Notes under the pieces: model-generated | Told to the model about the DNA's origin: nothing | Database searches by the model: none | Seen by the model: the letters and a program-made list of their open reading frames with translations, nothing else | Assembly: GCA_039818665.1 (NCBI GenBank) | Contig: JBCBTJ010000001.1 | Location: 69,566 to 133,565, forward strand | Length of the DNA stretch: 64,000 bases | Origin: JBCBTJ01 sp039818665 | Lineage (GTDB): Bacteria; Pseudomonadota; Alphaproteobacteria; Caulobacterales; Hyphomonadaceae | Direction: 5' to 3' | Part shown: positions 33,097-42,589 of the stretch, piece after piece | Position numbering within the stretch: position 1 is the first letter of the stretch | Layout of the letters: every line of letters starts with the position of its first letter | Position numbers and translations under genes: made by a program

Positions 33097-33203
33097 GATC
33101 CCCCAGATCAAACCGTCCGCTGCGCGGTCATATGCTTTGGCGCCCCTGGCGGGGCGTTCGCCAACTCGGTTTGATCCCCCGGATCAAACCGTCCGCTACG
33201 CGG
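33097..33203. repeat. Intergenic 31-base direct repeats with hairpin
   Basis: Two 31-base copies (33097-33127 and 33173-33203) differ at two positions. Each carries GATCCCCC-x-GATCAAACCG. The second copy sits in a perfect hairpin, CGGTTTGATCC (33167-33177), three bases, GGATCAAACCG (33181-33191). The first copy's hairpin is partly decayed. They fill the 207-base gap between the phosphoesterase and acyl-CoA dehydrogenase genes and resemble REP-type extragenic palindromes. Confidence 0.7.
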
Positions 33204-33212
33204 AGCGTTGGC

Positions 33213-34418
33213 TCACCCCTGTCGGATTTGGTCGAATGGGACGTCTTTGTCGACACGGATTTCCTGCGGCAGGCCGAGCACGCGTTCGGCGATGATGTTC
33301 TTCAGGATCTCGTCCGTGCCGCCAGCGATGCGCAAGCCCGGCGCCCACATGAAGCTCTGTTGGAACAGCGCGTCGGAGGGCGATTTCTCCTCGTCGGAGA
33401 TCACGCCGTAATGGTCTTGCAGATCGATGGCCGAGCTGCAGATGTCCTGCAGCTGGTTCGCCGTGATGATCTTGCCGATGGAGTTTTCCGGGCCCGGCGT
33501 TTCGCCGCGCGAGAGCGCCGTCTGGGTGCGGAACTTGGTGAGCTTGTAGCCCTGGGCGGCGACGTACCAATCAGCGAGTTTTTCGCGGAAGGCTTGGTCG
33601 GACATGGCGCCCGCCTGGCGGGCGTAGTCCATGATCTCGGACCAGTCCGGACCCGGCGAGCCGCCGACGGCGAGGCGCTCGTTCATCAGCGTGACGATGG
33701 CGACTTTCCACCCCTCGCCCGGTTCGCCGAGGCGGTCTGAGTCCGGAATGCGGACGTCGGTGAAGTAGACCTCGTTGAACTCGCGGCCGCCGGAGGCTTG
33801 GTGGATCGGGCGGGCTTCGACGCCTGGGTCCTTCATGTCCACGATGAACATGGTGAGGCCCTTGTGCTTCGGCACGGAGGGGTCGGTGCGCGCGAGCAGG
33901 ATGCCGTAATCGGAGTAGTGGGCGCCGGAAGTCCAGACCTTCTGGCCGTTGACGACCCATTCGTCGCCGTCTTTCACCGCGCGGGTCTTCGCGCCCGCCG
34001 CGTCAGATCCGCTGCCGGGCTCGGAGAAGAGCTGGCACCAGATCTCCTCGCCGCGCAGCGCTTTGTGGACGTAGCGCTTCTTATGCTCGTCGGAGCCGAA
34101 GGCGATGACCGTCGGAATGCATATGCCAAGCCCGATGGCGAAGGGCCCGGTGGGCGCCTCGAACTTGCCCTCCTCCTGGTTCCAGATCACCTGCTCCATC
34201 GGCGTGCCGCCGCGCCCGCCGATCTCTTTCGGCCAGGTGATTTGGGCGAAGCCGTTGTCGGCCTTTTTGGCCTGCCAGTCCTTGGCGCGGGCCATGAAGT
34301 CGGACTGGCCGCGACCGGCGCGCGGATTGGTCGCCGTCTTTGGCTCAAGGTGTTGTTCCAAGAAGGCGCGGGCCTCAGTGCGGAAGGCGGCTTCTTCGGG
34401 GGTGTCGTTGAAGTCCAT
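33213..34418 (-). CDS. Acyl-CoA dehydrogenase, subunit 1 of a pair
   Basis: A 401-residue FAD flavoenzyme that makes the first double bond in acyl-CoA breakdown. Landmarks: MDFNDTPEEAAFRTEARAFLEQH, the FAD/substrate region WCQLFSEPGSGSDAAGAKTRA, VWTSGAHYSDYGILLARTD, and the C-terminal GGTDEILKNIIAERVLGLPQE. It lies 38 bases after a second acyl-CoA dehydrogenase, an arrangement seen for heterotetrameric enzymes of steroid side-chain and bulky acyl-CoA degradation. Which subunit carries the catalytic base is unclear; the partner has the WE motif. Confidence 0.9.
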   Translation of the reverse strand: MDFNDTPEEAAFRTEARAFLEQHLEPKTATNPRAGRGQSDFMARAKDWQAKKADNGFAQITWPKEIGGRGGTPMEQVIWNQEEGKFEAPTGPFAIGLGICIPTVIAFGSDEHKKRYVHKALRGEEIWCQLFSEPGSGSDAAGAKTRAVKDGDEWVVNGQKVWTSGAHYSDYGILLARTDPSVPKHKGLTMFIVDMKDPGVEARPIHQASGGREFNEVYFTDVRIPDSDRLGEPGEGWKVAIVTLMNERLAVGGSPGPDWSEIMDYARQAGAMSDQAFREKLADWYVAAQGYKLTKFRTQTALSRGETPGPENSIGKIITANQLQDICSSAIDLQDHYGVISDEEKSPSDALFQQSFMWAPGLRIAGGTDEILKNIIAERVLGLPQEIRVDKDVPFDQIRQG

Positions 34419-34456
34419 GGGTCTTGTCCTTCAGGTTTGTTCGTCTCGGGTGTCGG

Positions 34457-35572
34457 TTACGCGGCGTTCTTAAGCTCGAGCGCCTTCACCAATTTCTCTT
34501 TCCAGACATTGGGGCTGCCAGCCTGCACGGCGAGCAGCTTGGCGCGGCGGTAGAAGAGGTGGCAGTCCACCTCCCAGGTGAAGCCCATGCCGCCATGGGT
34601 CTGGATGTTCTCTTTCGAAGCGTACCAATAGGCCTCCGTCGCGGCGAGGCGCGAGGCGGCGGCGGCTTCCGGAAGCTCGGCGGCGTCCGTGGAAAGCGCC
34701 CAAGCGCCGTAATAGCAATTCGAGCGCGCGACCTCGTTTTTCACATACATGTCGGCGAGCTTGTGCTTGATCGCCTGGTTGGTCCCGATCGCCTTGCCGA
34801 AGGCGAAGCGCTCCTTGGCGTAGTCCGTCGCCATTTCGAGGCAGCGCGACGCGCCGCCGAGCTGTTCGAACGCCAGCAGCACCGCCGCGCGATCGAGAAC
34901 CTGGTCGTTGAGCGAGGCCCCCTCGCCCGCCGGGCCGAGCCGCTCGCCGGCCGCGCCGTCGAAGGTGATCTCGGCATGCGAACGGGTCGGCTCCAAAGTC
35001 TTAAGCGGCGTGCGCGCGACGCCCGGCTGGTCGAGCGCGACGAGGACCAGCGCGGCCCCGCTCCCCTCTTTCGCCATAACGACCGCGTGGGTGGCGATGT
35101 CGCCATCGGTGACGGGGACTTTGGTTCCGGACACTTTCGATCCGTCGAACGTGGTTGAGAGCTTCGACGCGTCGACGGCGCCCGGGCCTTCCGAGGTCGC
35201 GTAGCAGCCGATCACCTCGCCCGAGGCGACCCCGGGCAAGATCGCGGCCTTCTGCGCTTCGGCGCCGGCGAGCTTGACCGCTTCGGCGAAAAAGTAAGCG
35301 GTCGACGCAAAGGGAGTCGGCGACAGGGCGCGGCCCATCTCTTCGGCGATCACGCACATTTCCAGCATGCCGAGCCCGAGCCCGCCATGCTCTTCGGGAA
35401 TCGCCGCGCCGAGCCAACCCATCTCGACCACCTTCGCCCACACGCCCTCATGGTGGGACTTGTCGTCATCGTTCAGCACTTCGCGCACATGCTGCGTGGT
35501 GCATTCGGCTTCGAGGAATTTCCGCGCTTCCGAGCGCAGGAATTTTTGGTCCTCGGAGAAATCGAAATTCAT
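34457..35572 (-). CDS. Acyl-CoA dehydrogenase, subunit 2 of a pair
   Basis: A 371-residue acyl-CoA dehydrogenase paralogue that precedes subunit 1 in the operon. The N-terminus MNFDFSEDQKFLRSEARKFLEAE and the segments WLGAAIPEEHGGLGLGMLEMC and IQTHGGMGFTWEVDCHLFYRRAK are typical of short FadE-type subunits; the Glu in FTWE aligns with the usual catalytic base. Several insertions are shorter than in monofunctional enzymes. Together the two probably form a heteromer acting on branched or ring-derived acyl-CoA. Divergent from the plus-strand genes beyond 35736. Confidence 0.9.
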   Translation of the reverse strand: MNFDFSEDQKFLRSEARKFLEAECTTQHVREVLNDDDKSHHEGVWAKVVEMGWLGAAIPEEHGGLGLGMLEMCVIAEEMGRALSPTPFASTAYFFAEAVKLAGAEAQKAAILPGVASGEVIGCYATSEGPGAVDASKLSTTFDGSKVSGTKVPVTDGDIATHAVVMAKEGSGAALVLVALDQPGVARTPLKTLEPTRSHAEITFDGAAGERLGPAGEGASLNDQVLDRAAVLLAFEQLGGASRCLEMATDYAKERFAFGKAIGTNQAIKHKLADMYVKNEVARSNCYYGAWALSTDAAELPEAAAASRLAATEAYWYASKENIQTHGGMGFTWEVDCHLFYRRAKLLAVQAGSPNVWKEKLVKALELKNAA

Positions 35573-35735
35573 AAGACGTCTCCCTTGCGCGTTCTGGCGA
35601 CGCGGCTGTGGAGAACATAGCGCGGTTTACGCGTGCGGAAACCGTCACCTAACGTCAACTTCGGTGTGGCGAATTTACGCTATGCTAAGCGGTCGGCGCC
35701 TAGACTTGGCTTGGAAAATTCTGGAGCGCTCCGCC

Positions 35736-36308
35736 ATGGCCAAGGCCCTATTCCATAAGAATCAGCGCGTGTTCGTGAAGCCGGTCGGCACGTGGGCGCT
35801 GATCGAGCGCGTTATTCCGCACTGGGTCAAAGACGTCGAAGAGCCGCTGCGCATCACCTACGACCTCGGCCTCGGCCGCGAGTTCTCGGCCGGCGAACTG
35901 GTCTCGGAAGCGGTGATGAACGGCCGGAACCAGCTCAGCGAAGACGAAGAACTCGTCGTCGAGGATTGGCGCATCTTCCGCATGCGCAATCGCTGGATGG
36001 AGAGCGAGAACACCAACGCCCATCCCTATCCCGGCACATTCCCGGTCGTCGTGACCGGCGAGACGGACTGGGGCGGCTGGCGCGTGCCGGGCGCGGAATA
36101 CGACCGCGATCCGCATTTGATCGAGCACCAAGCCCGGATGATCGTGAACACGCCGGACATGGTCAAAGTCTGCAAGAGCTTGGCGCAATTCGTCGCCGAT
36201 CACCCTGAGGACGCGCCGGCCGAACTGGTCTCGGTCGCCAAGCGCGCCGCCGTGGTGCTGCGCCACATCTACGACGCGCCGGCCGCGACGCAGCAAGCCG
36301 CGGAATAA
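35736..36308 (+). CDS. Conserved alphaproteobacterial protein, function unknown
   Basis: A 190-residue soluble protein starting at ATG 35736 with GGAG about nine bases upstream. It opens with MAKALFHKNQRVFVKPVGTWALIERVIPHW, followed by an acidic helical part (LGREFSAGELVSEAVMNGRN) and WRIFRMRNRWM. No signal, membrane segment or catalytic motif. Its even, charged composition and clean start suggest a conserved cytoplasmic protein. It is followed four bases later by the Sel1-like lipoprotein gene. Confidence 0.6.
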   Translation: MAKALFHKNQRVFVKPVGTWALIERVIPHWVKDVEEPLRITYDLGLGREFSAGELVSEAVMNGRNQLSEDEELVVEDWRIFRMRNRWMESENTNAHPYPGTFPVVVTGETDWGGWRVPGAEYDRDPHLIEHQARMIVNTPDMVKVCKSLAQFVADHPEDAPAELVSVAKRAAVVLRHIYDAPAATQQAAE

Positions 36309-36312
36309 GGCC

Positions 36313-37431
36313 ATGCGGTCGCCGCGCGCGATCGCCGCGGCGCTGGTGCTGCTCGCCGTCGCAGGGTGCGTGGCGCTGCTGCGTATGGAAGACCCCAACG
36401 CAGCCGGCGACGCTCTGACAATCGAGGGCCGGCTCAGCGAGGCGGCGAGCGCGTATGAACGCGCCGCCCGCGGCGGCGAGCTGCGGGCGCAAAACAATCT
36501 CGCGGTGGTTCGATACGTGGACGCGCGGTGGTCTGCGGATGTCGATCGAACCAAACGCCGCGCGCTGCGCGCCGAAGCCCGCGCGGCGTTTTCAGATCTG
36601 TCCGAGCAAGGCTTCGCGCCCGCATCCACCAACCTCGCCTTGCTGAACTACCGCGCCAAGCGCGACACGCCGGCTTATGAGCGGGCGAAAGCGGCGTTTG
36701 AACTGGCGATTGAACAGGGCGACGCGGACGCACGGCTAGGTCTCGCATTTCATCTGGCCCGCCTGTTTCGCCACCCCGACAACCGAAAGCGCCAACGCCT
36801 TTTGAAGACCCTCGCCGACGAGGGCGACGCCACGGCCGCAGGCGAATGGGGCGAAACGCTCATCGCCCTTGGACGGGACGCCGAGGCCGAACGCTATTTG
36901 CTGCAAGCGGCCGAAGCGGGGAATCACAAGGCGCAGGCCGAACTCGCCTTTCGATTCCCCGATCGAGAGGATGCGGCGATGTGGCTGACGCGCGTCCAGG
37001 AAGCCGGCGATCCAAGAGGGCCATACCGGCTGGCGCGGCGGCGTCTGCTCGCGGCGCAGGCGGCGTCGCGCTGCATTGAAGACGCCGGCGAAGCGGCCGA
37101 ACTCAAGCAGATCGACCGCTGGACCGCGGCGACCCGGGCTGACGCCTGCGGACCCGTGGATTTCGATGCGGTCGACGCCGCCCTGCGAACTACGATCGAT
37201 TTGGAAGAAGCCCGGCTAGCCCGCCGGCGCGGCGCCGCCGCGCGCCGACGAGAGGCGGTCCAGCGTATTGACGTTCGCCCCGACGGCTTGCGGCTTTTCG
37301 TGATCGAAGACCGCTCCACCATGGCGCTCGTCGCTGAAAGCGTCGTGGGCATACAGGAACGCGCTGACGAGGCACGCGCTGTGCACGCGGCGCGGATGGC
37401 GCGGTTCGAAGCGGCGACGGCCGAACCCTGA
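36313..37431 (+). CDS. Lipoprotein with Sel1/TPR-like repeats
   Basis: A 372-residue lipoprotein with lipobox AVAGC (Cys19). The body (about 35-230) is a stack of short helical repeats of Sel1/TPR type, e.g. EAASAYERAARGGELRAQNNLAVVRY, AKAAFELAIEQGDADARLGLAFHLA and AEAERYLLQAAEAGNHKAQAELAFRF. The C-terminal third is Arg/Ala-rich and helical. Likely an outer-membrane or periplasmic scaffold. It follows the previous gene by four bases, so the two are co-transcribed. Confidence 0.75.
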   Translation: MRSPRAIAAALVLLAVAGCVALLRMEDPNAAGDALTIEGRLSEAASAYERAARGGELRAQNNLAVVRYVDARWSADVDRTKRRALRAEARAAFSDLSEQGFAPASTNLALLNYRAKRDTPAYERAKAAFELAIEQGDADARLGLAFHLARLFRHPDNRKRQRLLKTLADEGDATAAGEWGETLIALGRDAEAERYLLQAAEAGNHKAQAELAFRFPDREDAAMWLTRVQEAGDPRGPYRLARRRLLAAQAASRCIEDAGEAAELKQIDRWTAATRADACGPVDFDAVDAALRTTIDLEEARLARRRGAAARRREAVQRIDVRPDGLRLFVIEDRSTMALVAESVVGIQERADEARAVHAARMARFEAATAEP

Positions 37432-37532
37432 CCGTCCACGATGACAGATGCGCGACCTGACGCAGCGCCGCATTGAGACCGCCTCGCACAGAGCGTAGGG
37501 GTTGGCGGAGCTCAAGTCTTGAAAGGCTCCCC

Positions 37533-40130
37533 ATGCGCACCGAAACGCCGCCGGCGGTCAATCTCGCGGACTATGCACCCTATCCGTTCGCCATCGAAAA
37601 CGCGACGCTCCACTTCGATCTCGATCCCGACAAGACTGAGGTCGAAGCCGTGCTGCGCGTGAAGCGCGTGGGGGATGGGTCTGATCCGCTGGTGCTGGAC
37701 GGCGAAGGTTTGGCGCTCAAATCCATCGCCATCGACAACCGGCCGCTGGATGAAGGCGAGTATGAAACGGACGAGGCGACCCTCACCATCGCTGACGTCC
37801 CGGACGCATTCACGCTGAGAACCGTTGTCGAGATCGCGCCCTCGAAGAACACGGCGCTGTCCGGGCTCTATATGTCCGGCGGCCGGTTCTGCACGCAGTG
37901 CGAGGCGGAGGGGTTTCGGCGGATCACTTACTGGCCGGACCGGCCGGACGTGATGAGCCGGTTCGAAGTGCGCGTCGTCGCCGACAAGGTCGCCTACCCC
38001 TACCTCTTGTCCAATGGATCGCCCGGGCAATCGGGGGACCTTTCAGGCGGGCGCCACTTCGCGGAATGGACTGATCCGCACCCCAAGCCGTCCTATCTCT
38101 TCGCGCTGTGCGCGGGCGACTATGACGTGTTCGAGGACCGGTTCACGACAGCCTCCGGCCGCGATGTCGGCCTCGCCATCCATGTCGACAAGGGCGACGC
38201 GCCGCGCGCGGCCTGGGCGATGGATTGCTTGAAACGCTCGATGCGCTGGGACGAGGAGGTGTTCGGGCGGGAGTACGATCTCGACGTCTTCAACATCGTC
38301 GCAGTCCGCGATTTCAATTTCGGCGCGATGGAGAACAAGGGCCTCAACGTTTTCAACTCGGCCTATGTGCTGGCCGACGAAGACACGGCCAATGATCAGG
38401 ATTTCGAGGCGATCGAGAGCATCGTCGCGCATGAGTATTTTCACAATTGGACAGGCAACCGGATCACCTGCCGGGACTGGTTCCAGCTCTGCCTTAAAGA
38501 GGGGCTGACCGTCTTCCGCGATCAGGAGTTCTCCGCCGATCAGCGCTCGCGCCCGGTGCAGCGGATCAAAGACGTGATCCGGCTGCGCGCCCGGCAATTC
38601 GCCGAAGACGCCGGCCCCCTCGCCCACCCGGTGCGCCCGGACAACTACGGCTCCATCGACAATCTCTACACCGCCACCGTTTACGAGAAGGGCGCGGAGC
38701 TGATCCGCGTGCTCAAACGCCATATCGGCGACGAGGCGTTCGCGGCCGGCATGGCCGAGTATTTCGAGCGTTTCGACGGGACGGCGGCCACGATCGAGGA
38801 CTTCTATTCCTGTTTCGAAAGCGCGTCGGGGCGCGACCTCGCGGCGTTCCGCGTCTGGTACGCCCAAGCGGGCACGCCGGAGGTGTCGCTTGAGGAGGAC
38901 TGGGATAGCGCGGCCGGCCGCCTGACCCTTCGACTGTCGCAAACCACCGCACCGACCCCCGGCCAGGACGATAAGGCGCCGGTGGTCATCCCCCTCGCCT
39001 GCGCCCTGCTCGACGGCGAAGGCGGCCACGTCGCCGCTGACGGATGGCCCGGCGGCGAGCGGCTGGTCGTTTTGGATGCCGATCGCATGGAACTCTCCGT
39101 CGAGTTCGGCGCTGGCGCCGCGCGTCCCATGGTTTCCATCAATCGTGGTTTCACGGCGCCGGTGACGCTGAAGCGGGCGCTTGACCGGGAGGGACGCTTG
39201 GCGCTCGCGGCGGCCGAAACGGACCCGTTCAATCGATGGGACGCGTTCCAGTCGCTTGGGTCGGATGAGATTCTGCGTTTGGCGGCAGCGGACGCGCAGC
39301 CTGACGCGGTTTTCGTCAATGCGCTGGCCGGCGCGGTCGAGGCCGCCGCGGAGGACGATCCGGCCTATGCGGCGCTTTTGCTGCGCCTGGCCGATGTGGG
39401 CGAGCTCTTCCTGCGGCAGGATCCGGCCGACGCGGCCGGCTTGGATGCAGCCCGCAAGTCGGTTCGGCGCGCCCTTGGCGAACGGCTTCAGGCCTTCTTC
39501 GCAGACCTCCTCGCCCAATCCGCGCCAGCGCCCTTCAAGCCCGACGAAGAACAAGCCGGCGTTCGCGCGCTGCGCGGCGCGGCGATGAGCCTGCTCGCGA
39601 CCCTGGGCGACGGCGAAGCCGGCCGACTGCGCGCGCTCTACGAAGCGGCGAGCGATATGACCGAACAGCTCTCGGCCCTCCGCGCGCTGTGCGACATTCC
39701 AGGCGAGGACCGCGACGCGGCCCTCGCCGCCTTCTATAAGCAGTGGCGCGACAATCCTCTCGTGATCGACAAATGGTTCGGCGCGCAGGCCGCGCGCGTG
39801 GATGCGGACGGCGTGCGGGCCTTGATGGCGCATCCGGATTTCGACCTCTCCAACCCGAACCGCGTGCGGTCCGTGGCCGCTGTCTTTTCCATGCAGAACC
39901 TCGCCGCGTTCCATGCGCCGGACGGCTCCGGGCACAAATTACTCGCCGACCTCGCCAAGCGCATGGACCCGATCAATCCGGCGCTCGCCGGGCGATTGCT
40001 GACCGCGTTTGAGCAATGGCGGCGCTTAGAGCCTCAGGCCCGCGCCACCGCTGCGACGGCGCTTAAAGCTCTGGCCGAGGAAAAGCTGTCGAAAAACGCC
40101 GCCGACATCGTCTCTCGGTCGCTCAGTTAA
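37533..40130 (+). CDS. pepN: Aminopeptidase N (M1 family)
   Basis: A large zinc aminopeptidase, 865 residues, of the E. coli PepN type, which trims peptides in the cytoplasm. GAMEN is at about residues 264-268 (substrate N-terminus recognition) and the zinc motif HEYFH at about 300-304 with KEGLT carrying the distal Glu. The following DWFQLCLKEGLTVFRDQEFSAD is family-typical. ATG 37533 starts MRTETPPAVNLADYAPYPFAI; the frame extends 20 residues upstream without similarity. The long C-terminal helical domain (about 540-865) is present. Confidence 0.95.
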   Translation: MRTETPPAVNLADYAPYPFAIENATLHFDLDPDKTEVEAVLRVKRVGDGSDPLVLDGEGLALKSIAIDNRPLDEGEYETDEATLTIADVPDAFTLRTVVEIAPSKNTALSGLYMSGGRFCTQCEAEGFRRITYWPDRPDVMSRFEVRVVADKVAYPYLLSNGSPGQSGDLSGGRHFAEWTDPHPKPSYLFALCAGDYDVFEDRFTTASGRDVGLAIHVDKGDAPRAAWAMDCLKRSMRWDEEVFGREYDLDVFNIVAVRDFNFGAMENKGLNVFNSAYVLADEDTANDQDFEAIESIVAHEYFHNWTGNRITCRDWFQLCLKEGLTVFRDQEFSADQRSRPVQRIKDVIRLRARQFAEDAGPLAHPVRPDNYGSIDNLYTATVYEKGAELIRVLKRHIGDEAFAAGMAEYFERFDGTAATIEDFYSCFESASGRDLAAFRVWYAQAGTPEVSLEEDWDSAAGRLTLRLSQTTAPTPGQDDKAPVVIPLACALLDGEGGHVAADGWPGGERLVVLDADRMELSVEFGAGAARPMVSINRGFTAPVTLKRALDREGRLALAAAETDPFNRWDAFQSLGSDEILRLAAADAQPDAVFVNALAGAVEAAAEDDPAYAALLLRLADVGELFLRQDPADAAGLDAARKSVRRALGERLQAFFADLLAQSAPAPFKPDEEQAGVRALRGAAMSLLATLGDGEAGRLRALYEAASDMTEQLSALRALCDIPGEDRDAALAAFYKQWRDNPLVIDKWFGAQAARVDADGVRALMAHPDFDLSNPNRVRSVAAVFSMQNLAAFHAPDGSGHKLLADLAKRMDPINPALAGRLLTAFEQWRRLEPQARATAATALKALAEEKLSKNAADIVSRSLS

Positions 40131-40225
40131 TAGAATCAGAGGCAGAATTAACTCCGATGAAAGCAAAGCTCGCCAATTGAAGCGGGTTAAGCCGCGCCTG
40201 CGGCGGCGACTAATCGGACGCGATC

Positions 40226-42589
40226 TTGGCGGCAGAAACGGATCTGAGCACACCTGCCTCGTCGGCGTCTTCCAGCGCCCGGCGCCTCAGGCGCATCGCG
40301 ATTTGCCTGCTGCTTGTCCAAGCTGGCGCGCTGGGCCTGAAGGCTTGGGAGGAGCGCCAATCGGCCGACCTCGCCGCCCTCGCCGTTATGGAGCGCGAGG
40401 CGTTGGCCGTCGCCGAGCGTCTCAGCGGCCGCGTCGGATCCGCGCGGACCGCGCTCAGGGTCGCCGCCGACGCGGGCCGGCTTTCGCGCGCTGAAAACGT
40501 CACGGACGCCATTGAAGACGCCGCGGTGCTTCGCGACGCTTTGACCGCGCCGGAAGGAGGGCGCCGCAGGGCGGCGGCTGAAACGGCCGCGGGTCTGCGC
40601 GACCGCGGCGAGGAGGCGGGCCTGTCGGCCCTTGGCGACATCGTCGTTTTGTCGAGCTCATCGCGCGGCACAGAAGTGATCGCCTATGGCATGGCCGAGA
40701 CCTGGATGCCGGCTGCGGCGGGGAATCGTCGGTTCGCGCTGCATGCCGAAGACGGCGTCGGCCTCGCCGGCGTGGGCGCGCTGGAGCGCATGGACCCGAC
40801 CGAAACGGGGTTCCAGCGCCAGCGCGACGGCGAGCGGCGCGCGACGGCCTGCGCGCCGGTCCCGGCCTCCAATCTTTCGCTTTGCTCAAGCGCGCCGGCG
40901 CCCCTATTCGCCGCCGCGGACCTGGCGCGCGTGTCCATCTATCTGCTGCTGTTCGCCGCCCCTGCCCTGGCGATTTTGAGCCTGTTCGGCGCGCTCGCCG
41001 GCCGACGCGCCGCGCCGCCCCCCGCAGCGTCCGCTCCGGCGTCGTCTGAACCTGCGCACAATGTCGACTTCGCGCTGGAAGGCGCGCAGGCCGGGGTTTG
41101 GGAGCGCCGCGACGGCGAGCCCGGCGCGGTCATCAACGACCAATACGCCAAAATGCTCGGCGTCGAAGGCGGCGGCCTGCTGACGGACAATGCGTTTCTA
41201 AAATTGGTCTACGAAGAAGACCGCCCCCGAATGAGCCGCGCCTTGGACACCGCGATGGACGGCGGCGAATTCCGGGAGACTTTCCGCACCTACGTGTCGA
41301 GCGGGAAGAGCTGGGTCGAGCTTCGCGGACGCGAAACACGCGCCTCCAAGCCAGGCGAGCGCCATGTCGCCGGCCTCGCCCTGGACGTTACGGAACGGAC
41401 GCTGACCGAAGAGCGGTTGAAGATCGCAGAGCGGCGGCTGCGCGCCGCGCTCGAAGGGTTCACCGGCCCGGTCGCGCTATGGGACAAGCGCAACCGGCTG
41501 CTGTTCTGGAATCCAGCCTTTGAGGACTTATTCGGACTAAGCGGGCAGCTTCGGCTGGGCATCAGCTACGACACGGTGTCAGTGGCCCGCGCGGCCGCGA
41601 TCCGGGAAGAGAAGTTTTCGGATTTCGACAAAGAGGCGGAGCTTCTACAGCTCGCATCCGGCAAGTGGCTGCAGATTGTAAAGCGCCCGACGCCCGATGG
41701 GGGATCGGTCACGATCGGCGTCGACGTCACCGAGAACCTGCAGTCCCAATCGCAATTGGAGCGTCAGCGGAAGAAGCTGAAGCAATTGGTCGCCGAACTC
41801 GAAGTGTCGCAAGGTCAGGCGGAGGAGAACGCGCGCAAATACGAGGAAGCCAAGCGCACGGCCGAGAACGCCGCCGAAGCTAAAAGTTCTTTCCTGGCGA
41901 ATATGAGCCATGAACTGCGCACGCCGCTCAACGCCATCAACGGCTTTTCAGAGATCTTGGCGAACGAGCTGTTCGGTCCGCTCGGCGACAAGCGCTACGA
42001 GGAGTACGCCCGGGACATTCACGCCGCCGGGGGCCACTTGCTCGATATGATCAACGACATTCTCGACATGTCGAAGATCGAAGCCGGCAAAATGACGATC
42101 GACCCCAAGCCGATCGATCCGGTCGATCCCGTCGACGCCGCCGTGCGCATTCTCCGCCGGCGCGCGGAGGAAAAAGGCGTCAGGCTCGTCCTTCGGACCG
42201 GCCGGGACCTTGGCGAAATCGAAGCCGATCATCGCGCCATGCGCCAGATGGTGATCAACCTGACGGCCAATGCGCTCAAATTCACCGACGCCGGCGGCGA
42301 CGTCACCGTGACGGTCGAGCGCGCGAACGGCGAAATTCTTATCACCGTGGCCGATACGGGCGTCGGGATTCCGGCGGAACACTTGCCCCGCCTCGCGCAA
42401 CCCTTCGAACAAGTTCGCGACACGACTGTCAGCCGCGAGGGCACGGGCCTCGGCCTGGCGCTCACCAAATCCTTCGCCGAAATGCATGGCGGGCGGCTTG
42501 AAATCGAAAGCGAGGTCGGCCGCGGCACCACGGTTCGCATCAGGCTGCCGGCCATCGCTGCGAAGACAGCCGCGACCGACGCCGCTTAA
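40226..42589 (+). CDS. PAS sensor histidine kinase, PleC/DivJ-like
   Basis: A 787-residue membrane histidine kinase. TM1 at about residues 23-40, a periplasmic loop of about 185 residues, TM2 at about 229-250, two PAS-like regions (about 280-400 and 405-510), a coiled linker and then the kinase core. The H-box is SFLANMSHELRTPLNAINGFSEI, with phospho-His at residue 562; N-, G1- and G2-boxes follow (VINLTANALKFTDAGG, ADTGVGIPAE, GTGLGLALTKSF). The block ELFGPLGDKRYEEYARDIHAAGGHLLDMINDILDMSK is characteristic of PleC/DivJ-type kinases. No TM1 survives with later ATGs, so TTG 40226 is the start. No cognate regulator is adjacent. Confidence 0.8.
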   Translation: MAAETDLSTPASSASSSARRLRRIAICLLLVQAGALGLKAWEERQSADLAALAVMEREALAVAERLSGRVGSARTALRVAADAGRLSRAENVTDAIEDAAVLRDALTAPEGGRRRAAAETAAGLRDRGEEAGLSALGDIVVLSSSSRGTEVIAYGMAETWMPAAAGNRRFALHAEDGVGLAGVGALERMDPTETGFQRQRDGERRATACAPVPASNLSLCSSAPAPLFAAADLARVSIYLLLFAAPALAILSLFGALAGRRAAPPPAASAPASSEPAHNVDFALEGAQAGVWERRDGEPGAVINDQYAKMLGVEGGGLLTDNAFLKLVYEEDRPRMSRALDTAMDGGEFRETFRTYVSSGKSWVELRGRETRASKPGERHVAGLALDVTERTLTEERLKIAERRLRAALEGFTGPVALWDKRNRLLFWNPAFEDLFGLSGQLRLGISYDTVSVARAAAIREEKFSDFDKEAELLQLASGKWLQIVKRPTPDGGSVTIGVDVTENLQSQSQLERQRKKLKQLVAELEVSQGQAEENARKYEEAKRTAENAAEAKSSFLANMSHELRTPLNAINGFSEILANELFGPLGDKRYEEYARDIHAAGGHLLDMINDILDMSKIEAGKMTIDPKPIDPVDPVDAAVRILRRRAEEKGVRLVLRTGRDLGEIEADHRAMRQMVINLTANALKFTDAGGDVTVTVERANGEILITVADTGVGIPAEHLPRLAQPFEQVRDTTVSREGTGLGLALTKSFAEMHGGRLEIESEVGRGTTVRIRLPAIAAKTAATDAA

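Noticed and set aside
38043..39935. 630-codon open frame opposite pepN
   Set aside because: Antisense shadow of a clear M1 aminopeptidase; no ribosome-binding site or recognizable domain.
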